Positions 1 to 5,037 of a stretch of 5,037 nt of DNA are shown here, one piece after another. The stretch lies in the NCBI GenBank assembly GCA_946541435.1, contig CAMNJK010000132.1:1-5037 (forward strand), in the 5' to 3' direction. How positions within the stretch are numbered: the stretch's first letter is position 1; every line of letters starts with the position of its first letter. The stretch comes from an uncultured Bacillota bacterium (GTDB taxonomy: Bacteria; Bacillota; Clostridia; Peptostreptococcales; Anaerovoracaceae). The position numbers were made by a program, and so were the translations under genes. Below the pieces are notes generated by a model that saw nothing but the letters and a program-made list of their open reading frames with translations, was not told where the DNA came from and ran no database searches.

Positions 1-2651
1 TTGATCAGGCTTGCCATCGTTTCGTACAGCACCTCCGGCTGGACCGGCTTGGACAGATGGGCGTTGAGCCCTGCCTGCATGCTGTTCTGCACATCCACAT
101 CGAAGGCGTTGGCGGTCAGGGCGATGATGGGGATCTCTCCGGCATCCTCCCTGTCCAGGGCGCGGATGGTTCTGGTGGCTTCCAGTCCGTCCATCTCCGG
201 CATCCGCATATCCATCAGGATGGCCGCGTAATAGCCCGCCGGGTGCTTCTCGAACAGATCCACGGCTTCCCTGCCGTTGACTGCCAGGTCCGCGGTCATC
301 TCCCGCGCCTGCAGGAGCATCATCAGGATCTCCGCGTTGATGGCGATGTCCTCTGCCACAAGGATATGTTTGCCGGTGAGATCTGCCTGTTTTGTGCCAT
401 GATGCAGATCCATTCCTTTTCTTCCGACGGCCGATCTGAATTCATCCATGACAGATGTGGCGAAGAGGGGCTTGGCCAGGAAGCTGTCCACGCCCGCGCC
501 CATAGCTTCATTCTGGATGTCATCCCAGCGATAGGCTGTCAGAATGATGATGGCTGTCTCGGTCCCCACGATCTCGCGGATCTTTCGGGTGGTCTCCACG
601 CCGTCCATCCCGGGCATCTTCCAATCTACCAGGATCAGGTTGTAATCTTCCCTCCGGGCATGACGGAGGCGGACCATCTCCACCGCTTCCTGACCGGAGG
701 CCGCGGTCTCCGATGCGATCCCGGCATCCTGCAGCACCAGTCTTGCGTGTTCGCACGCCACCGGATCATCGTCGATGACAAGGACGCACATTTCATCCGG
801 ATGGATCTCGCTGTCCTCCTCGTCTCTGTCCTTTCGCTCGGAATCCGCCAGCGTTACTGTTACGGTGAAGACAGATCCCTTGTCTTTCTCGCTCTCCACC
901 TCGATGCTGCCATTCATCAGTTCCACGATGCTTTTGGTGATGGCGAGTCCCAGGCCGGAACTGCCGTACTTGTTGGTGGTTGAAGAATCCTCCTGGGCGA
1001 AGGTATCAAAGATATGCGGCAGAAAGTCCTCGCTCATACCGATGCCTGTATCAGACACGGTGAAGCAGAGTGTGGATTTTCCGTCGTATTTCGCTTTTTG
1101 TTCTACCAGCAGACTGACGCTGCCCCCCTCCGGCGTGAACTTCACGGCATTGCCCAGAATATTGATCAGGACCTGCCGGAGTTTCATGTTGTCGCCGATA
1201 TAGTAGTCATCGGTCTGTCCATTGATATGGCAGTGGTAATCCAGTCCTTTATCAGCGCACTGACCGCTGAACATGATATTGATGGCTTCCAGAAGTTTCT
1301 GGAATGAAAACTCCTCGTTTTTCAGGGTGAGTTTTCCGGATTCGATCCGGGACATATCCAGGATATCATTGATCAGCCCCAGAAGATGCTGGGCGGAGGC
1401 GTCGATCTTCTTCAGGTATTCTCTTGTCTTCGGCGGCGTCTCGGGGTCATTCATGGCGATGGTATCCAGACCGATGATGGCGTTCATGGGGGTCCGGATC
1501 TCGTGGCTCATGTTGGACAGGAAGGCAGTCTTGGCTCTGCTGGCTTCCTGGGCTGTGTTCAGGGCGTCGGCAAGGGCAGCCTTCTGATCCTCCAGCTGCT
1601 CCTGCAGCGCGATCCGCTGATCCAGTTCCTGCTGTTTGCCCCGAAGTTCCGCATCCGAAGTCTCTTTCTCCAGCATCAGGGCCAGGTTCTTCCGGTTCTG
1701 CACTAACAGATAAATGAAGATCGCCAGCAGGATCGCCACGGTCAGGAGGGTCTGCAGCAGGCTCCTCTTGACGGTTCTCTCTGTCACCGAGCTGATCTGG
1801 TTAGTGAGCACGCTCTCCCGGATCAGATAGGTCAGCATCCAGTCCGTGCCTTCGATCGGAACATAGTTCAGCGTCTCCTGGATCCCTTTATAGGTAAAGG
1901 ATGCCTCGCCGCTTTTCAGGCTGCTGAAATCCTGCTGCACCTGCGCAAAGGAATATCCTGCTTCATATTCCGCCTGGGACAGGGCCGCCAGAAGATTGTC
2001 CTCCACCGCAAGCCCTCCCAGGATGGTATTGCTCAGAGCGATACCGTCTCTGGTATAGATATTGGTGAAGGTGGCGTCGGTTTTCTGTGAATCCATGGAA
2101 AAACCGGCCAGCATCTCATTCATGCTGACCTCCATGAAGCAGACCGTCAGATTTTTTCCTTCAAATCGAATGGGGCCCGCCGGCACAGCAATGATGACGG
2201 TCTTATCCGCCTGGTTCAGGTTTTTGATGGAGATCTCCGGTCCCTGGATGGAATGGTAATCAAACTGATACTGATCGATGTCTGACCGGGTCCCCAAAGA
2301 GGTATAGATCAGGCCGTTTTCATCAACAAAAGCAAACTTCTCAAGAGAATAGAGTTTTTTGATTTCCGCCTGATAGGCCTGCAGATGCTCCTTGTCCTGC
2401 AGGTCATCCTCTCCGACCAGTTCAAGCGCTGTCCTGATATCTCTGATTCGTTTCTTCAGGTTATCCGCAACGACCTGTTCCCGCCGTCCGGTCAGTTCAT
2501 TCAGATACAGATGGCTGACGGTATTGACTGCCTCCTGGGTATCCTGCCTGGCGCTTTGTCCGTTCCAGAGTGTACCAATGATCATGATCGCCATCACAAC
2601 ACAGACGCCGATGCTCATGATCAGAGTATTTCGTTTTCTACCGGTCTTCAC
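1..2651 (-). CDS. Hybrid sensor histidine kinase with two receiver domains (C-terminus cut by window edge)
   Basis: Inner-membrane two-component sensor that should autophosphorylate on His and pass phosphate to its fused receivers. My reverse-strand translation gives 883 uninterrupted codons. Seen in order: basic N-terminus, TM1 (about 10-28), extracytoplasmic region (about 30-296) resembling a double Cache sensor, TM2 (298-317), Gln/Glu-rich coiled coil (about 319-372) with no HAMP domain, HisKA with SHEIRTPMN (His383), HATPase with N-box Asn501, DTGIGMS (Asp534) and GSSGLGL (563-569), receiver 1 (DDD 627-629, phospho-acceptor Asp676 in VDWKMPGMDG, Lys727), and receiver 2 (ED 767-768, Asp814 in MDMRMPEMDG, Lys868). 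The GTG start is chosen because AAGGAGG (2660-2666) sits 8 bases upstream and TM1 follows directly. Receiver 2 is nearly complete at the edge; whether an HPt domain follows is unknown. The ligand is unknown, though Cache domains usually bind small metabolites. The divergent pepD is its only intact neighbour. Confidence 0.95.
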   Translation of the reverse strand, partial: MKTGRKRNTLIMSIGVCVVMAIMIIGTLWNGQSARQDTQEAVNTVSHLYLNELTGRREQVVADNLKKRIRDIRTALELVGEDDLQDKEHLQAYQAEIKKLYSLEKFAFVDENGLIYTSLGTRSDIDQYQFDYHSIQGPEISIKNLNQADKTVIIAVPAGPIRFEGKNLTVCFMEVSMNEMLAGFSMDSQKTDATFTNIYTRDGIALSNTILGGLAVEDNLLAALSQAEYEAGYSFAQVQQDFSSLKSGEASFTYKGIQETLNYVPIEGTDWMLTYLIRESVLTNQISSVTERTVKRSLLQTLLTVAILLAIFIYLLVQNRKNLALMLEKETSDAELRGKQQELDQRIALQEQLEDQKAALADALNTAQEASRAKTAFLSNMSHEIRTPMNAIIGLDTIAMNDPETPPKTREYLKKIDASAQHLLGLINDILDMSRIESGKLTLKNEEFSFQKLLEAINIMFSGQCADKGLDYHCHINGQTDDYYIGDNMKLRQVLINILGNAVKFTPEGGSVSLLVEQKAKYDGKSTLCFTVSDTGIGMSEDFLPHIFDTFAQEDSSTTNKYGSSGLGLAITKSIVELMNGSIEVESEKDKGSVFTVTVTLADSERKDRDEEDSEIHPDEMCVLVIDDDPVACEHARLVLQDAGIASETAASGQEAVEMVRLRHARREDYNLILVDWKMPGMDGVETTRKIREIVGTETAIIILTAYRWDDIQNEAMGAGVDSFLAKPLFATSVMDEFRSAVGRKGMDLHHGTKQADLTGKHILVAEDIAINAEILMMLLQAREMTADLAVNGREAVDLFEKHPAGYYAAILMDMRMPEMDGLEATRTIRALDREDAGEIPIIALTANAFDVDVQNSMQAGLNAHLSKPVQPEVLYETMASLI

Positions 2652-2741
2652 CTGCTGCACCTCCTTCTGGTCTGCCGCCGGATCACGGACCCGGCCCGTC
2701 CAGACAGATGCCTGTCGGACGCATACAGATTCCTCAAGGTC

Positions 2742-2771
2742 ATTGTAACATAATCCGTATAGGCATTTCAG
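2742..2771 (-). promoter_or_regulatory. Candidate sigma-A-type promoter of the histidine kinase gene
   Basis: On the minus strand an extended -10, TG-T-TACAAT (hexamer at 2742-2747), lies 18 bases from a -35-like CTGAAA (2766-2771). TACAAT matches 5 of 6 consensus positions, and the upstream TG compensates for the moderate -35 (4 of 6). The start would fall near 2735, giving a leader of about 85 bases before the GTG codon. Spacing and position fit, but this is pattern matching only. Confidence 0.5.
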
Positions 2772-2811
2772 TTGTAAATATCCCTATTCCTATTGTTAGA
2801 ACATTCAGATA

Positions 2812-2931
2812 ATGTTATTATGCCACGTTCCCTACGGCAAATGGTTCAAGTTCATGTGGAAGCTCTGGATCCTCTGGGCCATCCTGGCATGCATTCTGCT
2901 TATCATTGCCACCGCGATAGGTTATAATTAA
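2812..2931 (+). CDS. Doubtful 39-residue hydrophobic small ORF upstream of pepD
   Basis: An ATG at 2812 opens 39 codons ending in TAA at 2929-2931, 34 bases before pepD. The product has a short polar, aromatic and basic N-terminus (Tyr8, Lys10, Trp11, Lys13, Trp16, Lys17) followed by one hydrophobic segment (about residues 18-36), so it could be a single-pass membrane peptide. The Lys/Trp-then-hydrophobic pattern loosely recalls the N-terminal anchors of class A penicillin-binding proteins, so a gene remnant is possible. Against it: no convincing Shine-Dalgarno sequence before the ATG, and its last codons coincide with the best pepD -10 (TATAAT, 2923-2928). No family recognised. Confidence 0.22.
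   Translation: MLLCHVPYGKWFKFMWKLWILWAILACILLIIATAIGYN
2900..2928 (+). promoter_or_regulatory. Candidate promoter of pepD
   Basis: A perfect -10 hexamer TATAAT at 2923-2928 is preceded, with the optimal 17-base spacer, by TTATCA at 2900-2905 (4 of 6 matches to TTGACA). Transcription would begin near 2935, leaving a leader of about 30 bases that contains the AAGGAG ribosome binding site at 2954-2959. This is the best plus-strand promoter match I see in the intergenic region. Confidence 0.55.
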
Positions 2932-2965
2932 AGCAGCCTGATGCAAAGGCAGGAAGGAGCTAGAT

Positions 2966-4426
2966 ATGAATGCAAAAATACCGGATCATCCGGTCATCAC
3001 ACTGTTTGAGCAGATCAGCCGGATCCCCAGGGAATCCGGAAACGAAAAGGCTGTCAGCGACTGGATCATGAACTGGGCATCCGAAAAAGGCCTGCAGGTC
3101 TCCCAGGACGGGATCTGGAACCTGATCATCAAAAAAACCGCTTCACCGGGATATGAAGATCATCCGCCGGTCCTTCTGCAGGCCCATATCGATATGGTCT
3201 GCGAGAAGGATCAGGACAGTGATCATGATTTTTCAAAGGATCCCATCTTACTGGATTACGACGGCGAATGGATCAGTTCGGCAGACGGGACCACCCTGGG
3301 GGCCGACAACGGCGTCGGCGTGGCAGCGGCCATGGCCATCCTGGAGGACAACAGTCTTCCCCATCCCCCGCTGGAGGTGGTGTTCACGGTCCAGGAGGAG
3401 ACCACCTTTGCCGGCGCGGAAACCGTGGACATCAGCGGCTGCGATGCCATGCAGATGATCAACCTGGATCACGCGGATGAGCGGGAACTCATCGTGGGCA
3501 GCTGCGGCGGCACCGGTGTGGAATTCACCATGCCTCTGGAGCGTGAAGGAGAGATCCCGGAAGGCTGCAGGGCCTGGACCCTTCGTCTGAGCGGTCTTAA
3601 GGGCGGTCATTCCGGCGAGGACATCCACCGCGGCCGGGGCAATGCCATCAGCCTGCTTTTGCGTCTGCTGGAAATGGCAGAACTTCCGGTGACGCAGATC
3701 AGCGGCGGAACCAACCGGCTGGCCATCCCCCGGGAGGCGGAGGCCGTGGTCCTGACGGAAGACCGGGAAAAGCTGGTGAACATCGTTTCGGCGGCCAGGG
3801 CCATGTTCCGCAAGGAATACAGCGGCGCGGCCCCGGATCTGGACATCAGCATCGCCGAGCATGGGATCAGCGGCGCGGAAGCAGACACAGACGCCGGGAT
3901 CACCCGGCCCCTCACTGCAGCTTCCTTCCGGAAGCTGGCCGCCGCCCTGCGCCTTTATCCCAACGGGATCGCCCAGATGAACGGAAACCTGGAGGGACTG
4001 GTGGAGAGTTCCGATAACATCGGCATCATCGAGACGGGAACAGACTTCCTGAAGCTGACCTCGGAGGTCCGGGGCGCCTACCAGTCTACTGTGGAAGACA
4101 TCACCAAGACCATCGATGTCCTGGCGGACCTGCTGGGAGCGGAAGTCAGTTACTTCAACGGATATGTGCCCTGGGAATTCGCGGCGGACTCGAAGCTTCG
4201 TCCCCTGGCCACAGGCACTTACCGGGAACTGTTTGGCGGGACCATGAAGGAACTGGCCCTTCACGCAGGTCTGGAATGCGGTTTCTTCGCGGAGAAAAAA
4301 CCCGGGATCGACCTGATATCCATCGGGCCGGACTGTCAGTCCTTCCACTCCCCCCGGGAGCGGGTCCGGGCAGAGTCCATCGAGCATTTCTATGAATTGC
4401 TGAAGGCTGTTCTGGGGAAACTGTAA
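2966..4426 (+). CDS. pepD: Aminoacyl-histidine dipeptidase (PepD, peptidase family M20C)
   Basis: Probably a cytosolic zinc dipeptidase that hydrolyses Xaa-His dipeptides such as carnosine and other unblocked dipeptides, feeding peptide-derived amino acids into metabolism. The 486 residues match the roughly 485 of E. coli PepD. Metal and catalytic residues line up: His74 and Asp76 (QAHIDMV), bridging Asp114 (LGADNG), general base Glu144 and ligand Glu145 (VQEETT), Asp168 (INLDHAD), and C-terminal His461 (SFHSPRE). The lid or dimerisation domain carries LKGGHSGEDI around His215 and interrupts the catalytic domain, as is usual in M20. No signal peptide or membrane segment is seen. The start is fixed by AAGGAG at 2954-2959, 6 bases upstream. 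It appears monocistronic: the kinase upstream is divergent and an insertion sequence follows. The sequence after the glutamate pair (TTFAGA) differs slightly from the more usual GM-x-GA, with no ligand lost. Confidence 0.96.
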   Translation: MNAKIPDHPVITLFEQISRIPRESGNEKAVSDWIMNWASEKGLQVSQDGIWNLIIKKTASPGYEDHPPVLLQAHIDMVCEKDQDSDHDFSKDPILLDYDGEWISSADGTTLGADNGVGVAAAMAILEDNSLPHPPLEVVFTVQEETTFAGAETVDISGCDAMQMINLDHADERELIVGSCGGTGVEFTMPLEREGEIPEGCRAWTLRLSGLKGGHSGEDIHRGRGNAISLLLRLLEMAELPVTQISGGTNRLAIPREAEAVVLTEDREKLVNIVSAARAMFRKEYSGAAPDLDISIAEHGISGAEADTDAGITRPLTAASFRKLAAALRLYPNGIAQMNGNLEGLVESSDNIGIIETGTDFLKLTSEVRGAYQSTVEDITKTIDVLADLLGAEVSYFNGYVPWEFAADSKLRPLATGTYRELFGGTMKELALHAGLECGFFAEKKPGIDLISIGPDCQSFHSPRERVRAESIEHFYELLKAVLGKL

Positions 4427-4431
4427 ACGAT

Positions 4432-4457
4432 TTGTCAAACCATATTGTTAAACCATA
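4432..4457. repeat. 13-bp tandem direct repeat downstream of pepD
   Basis: Two adjacent 13-base units, TTGTCAAACCATA (4432-4444) and TTGTTAAACCATA (4445-4457), differ at one position. They lie 5 bases after the pepD stop codon and just before the likely left end of the insertion sequence. They could be a protein binding site, part of a weak outward or inward promoter (TTGTCA as -35 with CATAAC at 4454-4459), or a slippage or insertion scar. The repeat itself is certain; its role is unknown. Confidence 0.75.
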
Positions 4458-4487
4458 ACGAAAAAAACGAACTGTCCGCATGATCAC

Positions 4488-4496
4488 TGATATGCT
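4488..4496 (+). promoter_or_regulatory. Possible extended -10 element of the IS promoter
   Basis: TG-A-TATGCT gives an extended -10 with 4 of 6 matches to TATAAT. No good -35 is found 16-18 bases upstream. If used, transcription would begin at about 4503-4504, inside the 5' arm of the hairpin that follows. The match is weak and is listed mainly because of its position. Confidence 0.25.
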
Positions 4497-4548
4497 ACCT
4501 CCCAGGTAGACAGTTGAAATAATAAAACTGTTTATCTGGGAGGTTTTT
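4497..4548 (+). terminator. Strong leader hairpin with T-tract, covering the OrfA ribosome binding site
   Basis: The arms 4497-4515 and 4526-4544 form a 19-bp stem with no mismatch, counting two G-U pairs (4506/4535 and 4509/4532), and a 10-base A-rich loop. A run of T (4544-4548) follows at once, so it has the form of an intrinsic terminator for transcripts arriving from pepD. The GGGAGG Shine-Dalgarno sequence (4538-4543), 7 bases before the ATG at 4551, lies wholly in the 3' arm and would be unavailable in the folded RNA. No other terminator is seen after pepD. Confidence 0.75.
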
Positions 4549-4550
4549 CT

Positions 4551-5037
4551 ATGCAAGAAGTGCCATTAGAAGAGAAGCTTTGTATCGTCAAACGGCGTCT
4601 GGAAAGACATGAAACCTGGAACCATATCTCAAAAACCACGGGAATACCTAAATCAACTATCCGCGATTGGTGCAGACGGTATGAAAGTATGGGGAGTGAA
4701 GCATTCTTAACTACCGAGCAAAAGAAATACTCGAAAGAATTTAAGGAGTCGGCGGTTCAGTACTATCTGAACGGAAAAGGCTCAATAAGCGACACCTGCA
4801 AAAGATTCAGGATCCGGGGTACGCTACAACTACGGCAATGGATTCAGAGGTATAATAGTCATGAGTTAAAATCTTCTCCGGGAGGTAAAGTGAACATGAC
4901 TAAGAAAAAAGCCCGTAAAACAACATTGCAGGAGCGCATCGATATCGTGACCGACCACATTGAGTCAGGGATGTCCTATGCAGAGACCGCAGAGAAATAT
5001 GATGTTTCATACCAGCAGGTGTATCAGTGGATCCAGA
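4551..5037 (+). CDS. IS3-family transposase OrfA, multi-helix-turn-helix protein (C-terminus beyond window)
   Basis: DNA-binding subunit of an IS3-type transposase, expected to recognise the element's inverted repeats and, fused by frameshift to OrfB, to carry out transposition. 162 codons are visible with no stop. Three helix-turn-helix-like units occur in tandem: about residues 6-48 (HISKTTGIPKSTIRDW), 60-103 (SKEFKESAVQYY through LRQWIQRY), and 124-162 onward (LQERIDIV, then AETAEKYDVSYQQVYQWI). The third unit closely resembles clostridial OrfA proteins I know, which often start at the MTK equivalent of Met116. A leucine-zipper region normally follows but is outside the window. Start chosen from GGGAGG 7 bases upstream; that site is buried in the leader hairpin. 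An internal start at 4896 is possible. Confidence 0.85.
   Translation, partial: MQEVPLEEKLCIVKRRLERHETWNHISKTTGIPKSTIRDWCRRYESMGSEAFLTTEQKKYSKEFKESAVQYYLNGKGSISDTCKRFRIRGTLQLRQWIQRYNSHELKSSPGGKVNMTKKKARKTTLQERIDIVTDHIESGMSYAETAEKYDVSYQQVYQWIQ
4881..4898 (+). promoter_or_regulatory. Possible internal ribosome binding site and start in OrfA
   Basis: GGAGG at 4881-4885 precedes an in-frame ATG at 4896 (codon 116) by 10 bases, with an in-frame GTG at 4890 between them. The shorter product would begin MTKKKARKTT and keep only the third helix-turn-helix unit, matching the start of several OrfA homologues as I remember them. The spacing is slightly long, so use is uncertain. Confidence 0.4.

Larger units (their letters stand above)
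2652..2965. other. Divergent intergenic region between the kinase gene and pepD
   Basis: This 314-base stretch separates two divergent genes and holds both their candidate promoters. The half next to the kinase is its GC-rich leader. The central part (about 2745-2822) is AT-rich and includes a short inverted repeat, ATAAT-GTT-ATTAT, at 2809-2821 that could be an operator but is too short to argue strongly. The half next to pepD encodes a possible 39-residue hydrophobic peptide. I see no tRNA, riboswitch fold or convincing intrinsic terminator here. Confidence 0.8.
4468..5037 (+). mobile_element. Left part of an IS3-family insertion sequence (truncated by window edge; left boundary approximate)
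   Basis: The OrfA-like protein at 4551 and the AT-richer base composition relative to pepD mark the start of an IS3-family element, probably of the IS150 type. The exact left end cannot be fixed because the right inverted repeat and the target duplication lie outside the window. The motif GAACTGTCC at 4469-4477 resembles the ACTG-containing ends of IS150-like elements and is my best guess for the terminal repeat. The OrfB DDE integrase, normally made by -1 frameshifting from OrfA, should follow beyond 5037. Insertion falls just past the pepD stop, so pepD remains intact. Confidence 0.7.

Noticed and set aside
57..983. 308-codon plus-strand open frame
   Set aside because: It lies antisense to the kinase receivers and ATPase domain, which show clear motifs on the minus strand. 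The product is His- and Gly-rich with no recognisable domain, typical of a shadow frame in GC-rich coding sequence.
2385..2753. Two overlapping plus-strand frames of about 120 codons near the kinase start
   Set aside because: Both are antisense to the kinase N-terminus and its leader and have low-complexity composition without domains.
2808..2813. GATAAT as an alternative plus-strand -10
   Set aside because: No acceptable -35 lies 16-18 bases upstream, and the TATAAT at 2923-2928 has a better partner and a more usual distance to pepD.
3248..4438. 396-codon minus-strand open frame opposite pepD
   Set aside because: pepD on the plus strand has every family motif and a good ribosome binding site. 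The antisense product has no recognisable fold and arises from third-position GC bias.
4155..4556. 133-codon minus-strand open frame across the pepD end and the IS leader
   Set aside because: It crosses from pepD into the insertion sequence, so it would be a chance junction frame; no motif or ribosome binding site supports it.
1..5037. CRISPR array, tRNA, rRNA or a new multi-gene defence system
   Set aside because: No regularly spaced repeats, no cloverleaf or rRNA segments, and no nuclease, toxin or reverse transcriptase domains were seen; all long frames are explained by the kinase, pepD and the insertion sequence.

Overview
The window looks like a chromosomal segment of a Firmicutes bacterium, probably class Clostridia and Lachnospiraceae-like. 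This is inferred from strong AGGAGG-type ribosome binding sites, the style of the hybrid histidine kinase, an M20C-type PepD and a clostridial-style IS3 OrfA. No 16S or other phylogenetic marker is present, so the lineage stays tentative.

Layout. (1) Positions 1-2651, minus strand: a large membrane-bound hybrid sensor histidine kinase. Its GTG start lies at 2651 and its C-terminus runs off the left edge. At least 883 residues are visible: TM1, extracytoplasmic Cache-like sensor, TM2, coiled coil, HisKA, HATPase and two receiver domains. (2) Positions 2652-2965: a 314-base divergent intergenic region with a minus-strand promoter for the kinase, a TATAAT-type plus-strand promoter for the next gene, and a doubtful 39-residue hydrophobic ORF. 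(3) Positions 2966-4426, plus strand: a complete pepD-type aminoacyl-histidine dipeptidase with all expected metal and catalytic residues. (4) Positions 4427 to about 4470: an AT-rich junction carrying a 13-bp tandem repeat. (5) From about 4470 to the right edge: the left part of an IS3-family insertion sequence. A strong hairpin plus T-tract precedes an OrfA-like helix-turn-helix protein that continues beyond the window; the OrfB integrase would lie further right.

How the parts relate. The kinase and pepD are transcribed divergently from the shared intergenic region. Nothing in the sequence shows a functional link, although kinase control of a peptide-use gene is possible. The insertion sequence lies just downstream of pepD, and its leader hairpin is the only terminator-like structure after pepD. 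The most interesting non-coding signal is that this hairpin buries the Shine-Dalgarno sequence of OrfA. A candidate extended -10 would start internal transcripts inside the 5' arm, leaving out the bases that cover that site. This resembles the insulation known for IS10 and IS50. I see no evidence of a wholly new multi-gene system.
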